NCBI RefSeq assembly: GCF_019744875.1
Contig: NZ_JAIETU010000002.1
Coordinates: forward strand, 806,001-870,000
Source: Hyphomicrobium sp.
GTDB taxonomy: Bacteria > Pseudomonadota > Alphaproteobacteria > Rhizobiales > Hyphomicrobiaceae
DNA length: 64,000 bases
Reading direction: 5' to 3'
Part shown: positions 34,980-42,997 of the stretch, piece by piece
How positions within the stretch are numbered: position 1 is the stretch's first letter
Layout of the letters: every line of letters begins with the position of its first letter
The notes under the pieces: model-generated
Told to the model about the DNA's origin: nothing
The model's database searches: none
What the model saw: only the letters and a program-made list of their open reading frames with translations
Translations under genes and position numbers: made by a program

Positions 34980-36344
34980 ATGAGACAACGCATTGCAATC
35001 ATCGGCGCAGGACCAAGCGGTCTGGCCGTTCTGCGCGCCTTCGAAAGCGCCCGCAAAAAGGGCGCCGAGATTCCGGAAATCGTCTGCTACGAGCGCCAGA
35101 GCGACTACGGCGGGTTGTGGAACTATACTTGGCGCACGGGCATCGACTCGTACGGCGAGCCGGTACACGGCAGCATGTATCGCTATCTCTGGTCGAACGG
35201 CCCCAAGGAGTGCCTCGAGTTCGCCGACTACTCGTTCGAAGAGCACTTCGGCCGGCCGATCCCGTCGTATCCGCCGCGCGCCGTGCTGCACGACTACATC
35301 AAGGGCCGCATCGATCGCAGCGGCATTACGCACTACATCCGGCTGAACCACGCCGTGCGTTGGGTCACCTACGACAACGACACCGAAAAGTTCTCGGTCG
35401 CCGTCAAGGACCTGACGACGGACGAGCTGCAAACCTCCGATTTCGACTATGTCTTCGTGGCCTGCGGCCACTACTCCACGCCCATCACTCCGGAGTTCCC
35501 AGGCCTCAACAAGTTCCTGGGACGCACGCTCCATTCGCACGACTTCCGCTCTGCCGACGAGTTCGCCGGCAAGGACGTGCTGTGCATCGGATCGAGCTAC
35601 TCTTCAGAGGACATCGGCATCCAGTGCTACAAGTACGGCGCCAAGTCCGTCACGTTCTGCTGGCGCACGAAGCCGATGGGGTTCAAGTGGCCGGAGACGC
35701 TCGACGAGCGCGAGCTGCTTGAAAAGGTCGAAGGCAAGACCTGCTACTTCAAGGACGGCACGAAGAAAGATTTCGACGCCATCATTCTCTGCACAGGCTA
35801 CTCCAACCACTTCCCGTTCCTGGACGATCCGCTGCGTCTGAAGTCGCGCAACCGCTTGTATCCGCCGAACCTCTACAAGGGCATCTTCTGGTGGAGCAAT
35901 CCGAAGTGCATGTATATCGGCATTCAGGATCAGTACTACACCTTCAACATGTTTGACGCTGAAGCGTGGTACGCCCGCGATGTCGTGCTGGGGCGGATCC
36001 AACTGCCGAACCCCGGCGTCATGATGGACGACATCCAGAAGTGGACCGCCTCCGAGGAGGGCGTCAAGGACGCGTTCGAGGCGATCGATTTCCAGACCGA
36101 GTTCGTTCGCGATCTCCTGCAGGCGACGGACTATCCGCGTCTCGATGTCGACGAGGTCGCACGCATGTTCAAGGTGTGGGAGCATCACAAGTCCGACAAC
36201 ATCCTGACCTACCGCGACCAGGCGTTCAAATCGACCCTGACGGGGACGTTGGCGCCCGTGCACCACACGCCGTGGCTCAGTGCGCTCGACGACTCGCTGG
36301 AGACGTTCCTCAACCAGCCGAACAAGGCCGCTGCCGCGGAGTAA
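34980..36344 (+). CDS. tmm: Trimethylamine monooxygenase (flavin-containing)
   Basis: 454 residues, the usual length of bacterial Tmm. The FAD Rossmann motif IIGAGPSGLAVLRA is at 7-20. The FMO identity motif region is FPGLNKFLGRTLHSHDF (173-189) and the NADPH motif region CIGSSYSSEDIG (202-213). It oxidises trimethylamine to trimethylamine N-oxide using NADPH and O2. The next gene is the TMAO demethylase, as in Methylocella and marine Roseobacter loci. A GAAAGGGAAACG stretch precedes the ATG. Confidence 0.95.
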   Translation: MRQRIAIIGAGPSGLAVLRAFESARKKGAEIPEIVCYERQSDYGGLWNYTWRTGIDSYGEPVHGSMYRYLWSNGPKECLEFADYSFEEHFGRPIPSYPPRAVLHDYIKGRIDRSGITHYIRLNHAVRWVTYDNDTEKFSVAVKDLTTDELQTSDFDYVFVACGHYSTPITPEFPGLNKFLGRTLHSHDFRSADEFAGKDVLCIGSSYSSEDIGIQCYKYGAKSVTFCWRTKPMGFKWPETLDERELLEKVEGKTCYFKDGTKKDFDAIILCTGYSNHFPFLDDPLRLKSRNRLYPPNLYKGIFWWSNPKCMYIGIQDQYYTFNMFDAEAWYARDVVLGRIQLPNPGVMMDDIQKWTASEEGVKDAFEAIDFQTEFVRDLLQATDYPRLDVDEVARMFKVWEHHKSDNILTYRDQAFKSTLTGTLAPVHHTPWLSALDDSLETFLNQPNKAAAAE

Positions 36345-36367
36345 TCGCACGGCTTGCAGCAATCGAT

Positions 36368-36393
36368 CTGGCCGCGCCTTCGGGCGCGGCCAG
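36368..36393 (+). terminator. TTCG-loop hairpin between tmm and tdm
   Basis: CTGGCCGCGCC (36368-36378), loop TTCG, GGCGCGGCCAG (36383-36393). An 11-bp GC stem with a TTCG tetraloop, followed by CGTATCGCTTTTA. It could reduce read-through into tdm. Confidence 0.5.
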
Positions 36394-36422
36394 CGTATCG
36401 CTTTTACTGAAGGGCAGGACAC

Positions 36423-38774
36423 ATGACCGACGCCATTCTTACTTCAAGCGCCCGACCCAAAATCTTCGTGGCTGGCAGCCCCTCCCTCGATCCGGGTGTC
36501 GAACGCTTCGTGCTGAAGGGCGGCGGAACGGCCGGCTTCGAGCTGGATAGGGGCGATCGCATCGAGCTCAGCCCGCTCGAGGGCGGCCAATCGGTCGAGA
36601 TCGTCGTTTTCGGCAGCGGCGGCAAGAGCGATCTCGGCGCGCTCGGCCTGACGGGCAAGGCGAAGGCGACCGGCATTCAAAACTGTCTTCAACGCGACAG
36701 CGAAGACGCCGCACGCGTTCGTTTCGGATTGTATCGCCGTGGCCTGGATATCGGACGCGCGCATGCAGCAACTGTCTTCGGTCCGGACTCTACTGTCAGC
36801 GACCTGATCAGCCTGCACGCCGAAAAGACCGTGTTCGTCGTGCTCGGCGCGCCGGCAACTCCCATGCTCGTCTGGGACCAGTCTCCGGCGACCGACGTTC
36901 TTGTCTTCATCCAGCGCGCGCGCCCGCGTGTGCTCGGTCAGGCCAGCCTGCCGGATCCCATCGCGGAGCCTCGCCTCGATATCCGGGTGAATGTCGCCAG
37001 CGCCGAGAAGTTCGAGGTCTACGAAGGCGAGTACATCCAGATCATCGACGTGCAGGGCCGCCAGTGCTCGGACTTCCTCGCTTTCAATCGCAGGGCGCTC
37101 GATGAAGGGCGCTCGCAGGGGCTCGATGCCGTCACGACGCGCACCCTCAACGGCGCCGCCTATCCGACGCCCGGCCTCCACTCCAAATTCTTCGATCAGG
37201 ATCGCAATCCGCTGGTCGAGATCGTGCAGGATACGGTCGGCCGCCACGACACGTTTAACCTGGCGTGCACCACGCGCTATTACGAGGACATGGGCTACTT
37301 CGGCCATCCCAACTGCACGGATAACTTCAACACGCAGTTGAAGGAGTATCCGATCGGCGATCACACGGGCTGGCCGGCCATCAACTTCTTCTACAACACC
37401 AACGTGGACGCCCATAACAACATCTGGTCGGACGAGCCGTGGTCGCGGGCCGGCGACTATGTCGTCATGCGCGCGCTCACCGACCTCGTGTGCGCGGCCT
37501 CGTCGTGCCCCTCCGACATTGATCCCTCCAATGGCTGGCGCCTGACCGAAATCCAGGTCCGGGTCTACCCCAGAGACGCAACCTTCAAACGTTCGATCGG
37601 ATACAGAATGACAGCGGATGCTCCTGTCCAATTTACGCGCGAGTCCGGTTTTCATCCCCGCACGTCGGCTCTGACGCGCAACTTCGGAGATTACCGCGGC
37701 TTCTGGGTGCCGCACTGCTTCGCCAACGCGGGCGCCATCGAGGAATACTGGGCGTGCCGCGAGCGCGCCGTCATCATGGACCTCTCGGCGCTGCGCAAGA
37801 TGGAAGTGCTGGGCCCGGATTCCGAACAGTTCCTGCAAGGCATCGTGACGCGAGACGTGCGCAAGCTGGCCGTCGGGCAGGTGTTCTACACGACGATGTG
37901 CTATCCGCACGGCGGCATGGTGGACGACGGCACCTTGTTCCGATTGGGCGACAACAACTTCCGCTGGATCGGCGGCGACGACGCGAGCCTGCTCTGGCTG
38001 AAGGAGCAGGCCGCCAAGTCCGGCTTCAATGTGCATCTGAAAACGGCAACGGCTGAAATCCACAACGTGGGCGTTCAGGGTCCGCGCTCGCGCGAGATCC
38101 TGCTAGAGATCATCCAGACGCCCCCGGGGCGGCCGACGATCCAGGAACTCGGACTGTTCCGTTTCACGACGGGGCGCATCGGCGGGCCTCAGGGCACGCC
38201 CGTGCTGATCTCGCGCACCGGCTACACGGGCGAGCTGGGCTATGAGCTGTTCTGCCATCCCAAGGATGCACCGACGGTGTGGGATGCGGTGATGGCTGCG
38301 GGCAAACCCATGGGCATTCAGCCGTTCGGCTTCGACGCGCTCGATCTGGTTCGCATCGAAGCGGGCCTCGTGTTCGGCGGCCACGACTTCGACTCGACCA
38401 CCGACCCCTTCGAAGCGGGCATCGGCTTTACGGTGCCGCAGAAGAAGGAAGAGGACTACATCGGCAAGGCGGCACTTGAAAAACGCCGCGCCAATCCGCT
38501 GCGCAAGCTCGTTGGCCTCGAGATCGCGGGCAACGAAAAGCCGTCGCATGGCGATCCTATTTTCGTCGGGCGTGCGCAGGTCGGCATCGTCACCAGCGCG
38601 ATGCGCTCGCCGCTCCTGAAAAAGACCCTGGCTTTCGGCCGCGTCGATGTCGCCCATTCTGAGGCCGGCGGCGCGCTGGAAGTCGGCCGCCTCGATGGCA
38701 TGCAAAAGCGCTTGAAAGCGACCGTCGTGCCGTTCCCGTTCTACGACCCCGAGAAAAAGCGGGTTCGCATGTAG
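36423..38774 (+). CDS. tdm: Trimethylamine N-oxide demethylase, DUF1989-GcvT fusion
   Basis: 783 residues. The N-terminal half (to about 390) carries DUF1989 with [13 protein letters not shown] and CAASSCPSDIDP. The C-terminal half is a GcvT-like folate domain (MDLSALRKMEVLGPDSEQFL; GYTGELGYELFCHPKD). This is the architecture of characterised Tdm, a metal enzyme that splits TMAO into dimethylamine and formaldehyde and can pass the carbon to tetrahydrofolate. It follows tmm and precedes a Fae-like gene. The DUF1989 part is related to the two carboxyguanidine deiminase subunits at 5894-7275. Confidence 0.94.
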   Translation: MTDAILTSSARPKIFVAGSPSLDPGVERFVLKGGGTAGFELDRGDRIELSPLEGGQSVEIVVFGSGGKSDLGALGLTGKAKATGIQNCLQRDSEDAARVRFGLYRRGLDIGRAHAATVFGPDSTVSDLISLHAEKTVFVVLGAPATPMLVWDQSPATDVLVFIQRARPRVLGQASLPDPIAEPRLDIRVNVASAEKFEVYEGEYIQIIDVQGRQCSDFLAFNRRALDEGRSQGLDAVTTRTLNGAAYPTPGLHSKFFDQDRNPLVEIVQDTVGRHDTFNLACTTRYYEDMGYFGHPNCTDNFNTQLKEYPIGDHTGWPAINFFYNTNVDAHNNIWSDEPWSRAGDYVVMRALTDLVCAASSCPSDIDPSNGWRLTEIQVRVYPRDATFKRSIGYRMTADAPVQFTRESGFHPRTSALTRNFGDYRGFWVPHCFANAGAIEEYWACRERAVIMDLSALRKMEVLGPDSEQFLQGIVTRDVRKLAVGQVFYTTMCYPHGGMVDDGTLFRLGDNNFRWIGGDDASLLWLKEQAAKSGFNVHLKTATAEIHNVGVQGPRSREILLEIIQTPPGRPTIQELGLFRFTTGRIGGPQGTPVLISRTGYTGELGYELFCHPKDAPTVWDAVMAAGKPMGIQPFGFDALDLVRIEAGLVFGGHDFDSTTDPFEAGIGFTVPQKKEEDYIGKAALEKRRANPLRKLVGLEIAGNEKPSHGDPIFVGRAQVGIVTSAMRSPLLKKTLAFGRVDVAHSEAGGALEVGRLDGMQKRLKATVVPFPFYDPEKKRVRM

Positions 38775-38827
38775 CTTTGGACTTCCGTCCATTGAGTTCG
38801 ACAAACAGCAAGGATCAAGAGGATAAC

Positions 38828-39364
38828 ATGTCGGAAATTTGGTTCCGCGCCGGCGAGGCGACTGTATTGGCCGCCGAGGGGCAGGTCACGGACGCGATGC
38901 CCGAAGTCGTCATCGGCTCCGTCAAGGGGCCGGTCGGCACGGCGTTCGCATCGATGATGGGGCAGACCGTAGGCCACACGCGGTTCTTCGTCATCCGCGA
39001 CCTCAACCAGATGGTGCGCCCGGCGACGATGATGACGTCGAAGGTCACGATCACGAGCGAGGCCTACATCGGCCTGTTCGGCGGCGTGGTTCAAGGTGCC
39101 ATCGGCGACGCAATCGTCGATTGCCTGAAGGAAGGCATCCTGCCGGCCGATATCGCCAACGACGTCTGCATGATCATCACCGTTTGGCTCGATCCGCGCT
39201 GCCCCGACGACCCGAACCTCGACAAGAAGGATCTCTACCGCACGAACTACGAGGCGACGAAGATCGCCATCGGCCGTGCGATGAAGGGAGAGCCGACTGT
39301 CGAGCAACTGATCGCCAACCGGACCAAGATCTCTCACTACGCCCTCGCGGGCGTTATCGACTAA
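38828..39364 (+). CDS. Formaldehyde-activating enzyme (Fae)-like protein
   Basis: 178 residues of the Fae family: FRAGEATVL near the start, KVTITSEAYIGLFGGVVQGA, EGILPADIANDVCMII and TNYEATKIAIGRAMKGEP. True Fae joins formaldehyde to tetrahydromethanopterin. By eye, the position of the proposed catalytic His (His17 in Methylobacterium Fae, VAHIDLIIG) is Met24 here (DAMPEVVIG). It may therefore be a formaldehyde-binding or regulatory paralogue. The ATG at 38828 follows AGAGGA. It is last in the operon and followed by a strong terminator. Confidence 0.85.
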   Translation: MSEIWFRAGEATVLAAEGQVTDAMPEVVIGSVKGPVGTAFASMMGQTVGHTRFFVIRDLNQMVRPATMMTSKVTITSEAYIGLFGGVVQGAIGDAIVDCLKEGILPADIANDVCMIITVWLDPRCPDDPNLDKKDLYRTNYEATKIAIGRAMKGEPTVEQLIANRTKISHYALAGVID

Positions 39365-39399
39365 CGACGTTTCCTCTCTTTTCCCCAGCGTGCGCACTT

Positions 39400-39443
39400 C
39401 GAGAGCGGTGGACTTACTCCCCTTGCCGCTCTCGCTTTTTTTC
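39400..39443 (+). terminator. Rho-independent terminator of the tmm-tdm-fae-like operon
   Basis: CGAGAGCGG (39400-39408) pairs with CCGCTCTCG (39426-39434), followed by CTTTTTTTCTTT. Stem plus T-tract on the plus strand, 35 bases past the last stop codon. Confidence 0.88.
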
Positions 39444-39592
39444 TTTGCACTGCACAAAAGCAAATGCGCCGCAAAGCGCGACCCAGAGCTTGATTGTCAG
39501 CGATCCCCGCCTAGATAATGCAGGTGGGCGCTGGACGACCTGCGCTAAGGCTCAACGGGGACGGCCCCATCTCATACTTGGAGGTGGCGCCC

Positions 39593-39700
39593 ATGCGCAC
39601 AGACGCTCCCACGACACCGCATCCCGATTTCCCGTTGATGTTTCTGTACGATGCGCGTCGCGCGTTTCGTGACGTGACGCGCTTCCCGGGACGGAGGTGA
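39593..39700 (+). CDS. Possible small protein (35 aa)
   Basis: ATG at 39593 with GGAGG about nine bases upstream; the product begins MRTDAPTTPHPDFPLMFLYD and ends in TGA at 39698-39700. No family is recognised. Its last codons contain the ribosome site of the next small gene, which suggests a coupled pair. Confidence 0.35.
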   Translation: MRTDAPTTPHPDFPLMFLYDARRAFRDVTRFPGRR

Positions 39701-39703
39701 GCC

Positions 39704-39991
39704 ATGCCGCACAGTGTCTACTTTGGCGGACAGCTTTACATTGAGCCCCACATTCTGCGAAACGTGACGGCCGCGGGGCCTGTCATTGCCAAGTACGGGG
39801 ACACGCTTGTCCGCGAAATCGTCCGCGACGAGTGGGGCCGCGCGTATCGCTATGCGGGCGTGACCGCGCAGAACAAGGGCGCCTTCGATCCGGCGGCGCT
39901 GCGTGACGGCGAGTTCGTTCTGCCACCCGGCATCATCTACCGCATGCTGGACGGTGGACATCCGAGGTCGCGCGAACTTGTAAGCAGTTAG
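39704..39991 (+). CDS. Hypothetical protein (95 aa)
   Basis: 95 residues, ATG at 39704 with GGAGG at 39693-39697. No family is recognised. Residues about 1-70 look like a small beta-rich fold (SVYFGGQLYIEPHILRNVTA; FVLPPGIIYRMLDGGH). There is no signal peptide or membrane span. GC3 bias is like that of neighbouring real genes. It stands alone after the amine operon terminator, convergent with the TonB receptor gene. Confidence 0.55.
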   Translation: MPHSVYFGGQLYIEPHILRNVTAAGPVIAKYGDTLVREIVRDEWGRAYRYAGVTAQNKGAFDPAALRDGEFVLPPGIIYRMLDGGHPRSRELVSS

Positions 39992-40021
39992 TTCGATCGC
40001 GCGCCGATCTCAGTCCTTGAA

Positions 40022-40047
40022 TGCCGCCGGCACTCCTCGCCGGCGGT
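40022..40047. terminator. Hairpin between convergent genes
   Basis: GCCGCCGGC (40023-40031) pairs with GCCGGCGGT (40039-40047), with one G-T pair, between the stop codons of the hypothetical gene and the TonB receptor gene. No T-run, so this is weak support for a bidirectional terminator. Confidence 0.4.
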
Positions 40048-40080
40048 ATTCTGGGCGGTGCGGGTCAACGCGGCGGTGCG

Positions 40081-42273
40081 CTACCATTCCTTCGTCACCG
40101 ACAGCCGCACCGATCTCGGCTCCATCGGATGAAAATGAACGTCCTCGACGCCGCCCGCCGGCTCTCCTGGAAGCCGTGACTCGTAGAAGTAGTCGATCTG
40201 GCTTGTTTCCTCGTCGAGCAGGTTGTAGCCGTCGAGGCGGACGATGAAGCCGTTGTCAAACCTGTAGCCGATGCGCGCCGACACGGGCGTGCTCGAATTC
40301 GAGCGCACGCTGTTGTCCTCGATGAGCGGCCGTTCGCCGAAGTAGCGCACCTTTACGTGGCCGAACCAGCCGTCGAGATTGTCGAATGACAGCCCTGCCG
40401 ATATGACCCCCTCGACGGCGCCCGGAATGTGTCGGCCCGGTGCGCCCGGATCATCTTCGCGGAAGCGGGCGTGGGTGTAGGCAGCATCGAAATCCAGGGT
40501 CAGCCACGGCGTCAGCTTGGCGTCGAACGTGAATTCGGCGCCGATGCGGCGGCTCGGCCGGCTCACCTCCGTCGTCCCGGCATCGCCGACGAAGACGATC
40601 TCGGAATCGAAATCGAGGACGAAGACGGCGAGCGTGCTGGTAATTCCAGAAGCAGGTTGCGTTCGCAATCCGATCTCGGCGCCTTCCGACCGTACAAGGA
40701 ACGGCGACGGATCGACTGCCGTCAGGCTGACGGGATCGATCGTCGTCACGGTGCCGCGTGCGTCGTTGCTGTGGAATCCGGTGCCGGCATTGAGATAGAG
40801 CTCGGTATCCGCCCAGGGGCCGAGAACGATGCCGAACTTTGGATTGAGAATTGCGTCGGATTCGCTGCCGGAATTTGCAGCCCTGTCGCCGGATACCTCC
40901 GTGGCATAGAAATCGGCGCGCAGGCCGGCCGTCGTACGCAGCCAGTTCGTCCAGCGCAGCGTGTTTTCGGCGAAGACGCCGATGCTTCCCTCCTGAACGC
41001 TGTCTTGACGCACGGTCGAAACGTGGGCCCGGTCGCGCGTATTCGACAGCCCGACGTCGATGTCATCGTATCGGGTCTGGAAGCCGATGGTGGTTTCGCT
41101 GCGGATGCCGGGCGTCAGCATGCCAAAGAACGTGCGGCTGGCGTTCAGCCCGGCCATAAGGCGGTCGTCGGTCTGGCGGAACTGGTCGCCGTTGACCGGG
41201 TCGTTGAGGAAGTAAGTGAAATTGTTGAACAGCGAGAGATCGCTTTTCACGACGTACGCGTTGATCCGCGTTGCCGTCGTCGCGTCGGTCTCATGCCAGC
41301 GCCCGGACAGGCTGTAGCGATGGGACGCGCCGCCGTCGGTGGGATCGAGCGTGCCGAAACGATCGAGAGCGCCCGAGTCGACGGCGCGCTGCGGAATCTG
41401 ATCGGTTGCGTACCAGTGGCCGGAGTAGGCCATGGCGGTGATCGCGAAACCGTTCGCGTAGCTGCCGTTGGAATAGCGAAGCACGCCGTTGAGCTTCTTG
41501 AGATCGTCCGGCCGCTCCCACGGGCCGTCGAAGGCCACGGCTTCCATCGCGACAACCACCGTGCCGTCGAGGCCGGCCGGCGCCGACATACCGGCAACAG
41601 CGCGGCGATGGCCGAAGCTGCCAACTTCAACCTGGCCGAAGTTTCTTTCGAGTTTGTCGGCAACATCGAGATGGATTGCGCCTGCCGACGAGAAGTCCCC
41701 TTCCGAGGCGTAGTACGGTCCCTTTCGGAACGACAGCCCGCGCATGATTTCAGGGATCATGAAATTGGTATCGGCGTAACCCTGGCCGTGGCCGTGCGTG
41801 CGCATATTGACAGGCATGCCGTCGATCGTGATTGCGAGATCCGTGCCGTGGTCGATGTTGAAGCCGCGGATGAAGTACTGGTTGGCTTTGCCCTCGCCGC
41901 TGTGCTGCGTAACGATGAGGCCGGGCACCGCTTCGAGCATTTCTCCTGTGCGATAAACGGGTACGCTCGCCAGCTCCGCGGCGCTGACGAAGCCCTGGCT
42001 TGCCGATTGCGCGAACCCGACTTCTCCCGCGCGCGGATCGAGGCTCTCGACCGCGGCGAAATCCGAAGCGACCGCTGGCGCGGATGGCGCGCCGGCCGAG
42101 GGCTTGGCTGGCAGGGACGCAGCGGCCGGCGCCTTCTTCGCTTTCGGCTGGGTGGTCGTGACGACGACGGGGGGCAGTTCTGCTGCCCCCTGCGCCAGCG
42201 CTCCGGTACTCCACGAAATGCAAGACAGAGCGGGCAAAAGTGAAACGGCAGGAACGATACGGTAGATCGACAT
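40081..42273 (-). CDS. TonB-dependent outer-membrane receptor (nickel-chelate uptake likely)
   Basis: 730 residues. The signal peptide ends near STGALAQG, a Pro/Ala-rich linker follows, then a plug domain (about 95-210: YRTGEMLEAVPGLIVTQHSG; YFIRGFNIDHGTDLAITIDG) and a beta-barrel ending in VRLSVTKEW with a terminal aromatic residue. Such receptors import metal chelates with TonB energy. The HupE/UreJ nickel permease and an arginase-fold hydrolase upstream on the same strand make nickel the likely cargo (inference). The gap to hupE is 122 bases. Confidence 0.88.
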   Translation of the reverse strand: MSIYRIVPAVSLLPALSCISWSTGALAQGAAELPPVVVTTTQPKAKKAPAAASLPAKPSAGAPSAPAVASDFAAVESLDPRAGEVGFAQSASQGFVSAAELASVPVYRTGEMLEAVPGLIVTQHSGEGKANQYFIRGFNIDHGTDLAITIDGMPVNMRTHGHGQGYADTNFMIPEIMRGLSFRKGPYYASEGDFSSAGAIHLDVADKLERNFGQVEVGSFGHRRAVAGMSAPAGLDGTVVVAMEAVAFDGPWERPDDLKKLNGVLRYSNGSYANGFAITAMAYSGHWYATDQIPQRAVDSGALDRFGTLDPTDGGASHRYSLSGRWHETDATTATRINAYVVKSDLSLFNNFTYFLNDPVNGDQFRQTDDRLMAGLNASRTFFGMLTPGIRSETTIGFQTRYDDIDVGLSNTRDRAHVSTVRQDSVQEGSIGVFAENTLRWTNWLRTTAGLRADFYATEVSGDRAANSGSESDAILNPKFGIVLGPWADTELYLNAGTGFHSNDARGTVTTIDPVSLTAVDPSPFLVRSEGAEIGLRTQPASGITSTLAVFVLDFDSEIVFVGDAGTTEVSRPSRRIGAEFTFDAKLTPWLTLDFDAAYTHARFREDDPGAPGRHIPGAVEGVISAGLSFDNLDGWFGHVKVRYFGERPLIEDNSVRSNSSTPVSARIGYRFDNGFIVRLDGYNLLDEETSQIDYFYESRLPGEPAGGVEDVHFHPMEPRSVRLSVTKEW

Positions 42274-42395
42274 GAAAATGCATCCTCATGAGCGATCCCG
42301 TGCGCTGTCACGGGGTGCCGCAAAGACGAATTTTCCTACAGAACGCCAGCCAGCCTGTCGTTCCATGGCGTGTCAGAGACCATGCGCGCCTTGCT

Positions 42396-42989
42396 TCACG
42401 CGGCGAGGAACACTCCAGCGATCGCGATTGCGCAGCCTGCAATTTTCGACATCACGTTGCTGGTCGAAACGAGGCGGCTTGCGCCCAGTCCCAGCCCGAT
42501 GCCAGCAAGATGCAGCAGCGCCGTCGCGGCGAGGAAGCCGGCCGCATAGCTCGCGCCCGACGCATCGACGGGCATTTCTGCGCCGTGCGCTGCACCGTGA
42601 AAAAGCGCGAAGAAGCCGGCGAGCCCCATAGCGAACGTCAGCGGCAGAGGGATTTGAAGCGCGACCGCGACTCCGAGCGCGACGACTGACGCCGAGATGC
42701 CGAGTTCGACGTACGGCAGCTCGAAGCCCGACATCGCGAGCCCCGCGCCGACCGCCATCATCACCATGAAGGCCGCTGGCACCATCCAGAGCGCGCGCCC
42801 ACCGAGAACGGCCGCCAGCAGGCCGACCGCGACCATGGCCAGCATATGATCCAGACCGCCGATCGGGTGCATGAAGCCATGCATGAGCCCGTCGACCTCT
42901 CCGTGCCCGACGTGAGCCGACGCATGGCCGGACATCAGGGCGAACAAAACTCCCGCGAGGGCTGTCCGAACGACAGAACGATTGAGCAT
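42396..42989 (-). CDS. hupE: HupE/UreJ-family nickel permease
   Basis: 197 residues. Signal-like N-terminus, then HVGHGEVDGLMHGFMHPIGG and LDHMLAMVAVGLLAA, the HupE/UreJ signature rich in His that binds Ni, then five to six membrane helices and a second His segment (FFALFHGAAHGAEMP). HupE proteins let Ni2+ diffuse into the cell. The ATG at 42989 is nine bases after the hydrolase stop, so the two genes are in one operon. The frame upstream to 43142 overlaps the hydrolase and is not credible. Confidence 0.9.
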   Translation of the reverse strand: MLNRSVVRTALAGVLFALMSGHASAHVGHGEVDGLMHGFMHPIGGLDHMLAMVAVGLLAAVLGGRALWMVPAAFMVMMAVGAGLAMSGFELPYVELGISASVVALGVAVALQIPLPLTFAMGLAGFFALFHGAAHGAEMPVDASGASYAAGFLAATALLHLAGIGLGLGASRLVSTSNVMSKIAGCAIAIAGVFLAA

Positions 42990-42997
42990 GGCGCGTC

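Noticed and set aside
36444-38063. 539-residue minus-strand frame opposite tdm
   Set aside because: Shadow of a strongly GC3-biased gene; no recognisable domain.
40429-42243. 604-residue plus-strand frame opposite the TonB receptor
   Set aside because: Shadow frame; the minus strand has signal peptide, plug and barrel features.
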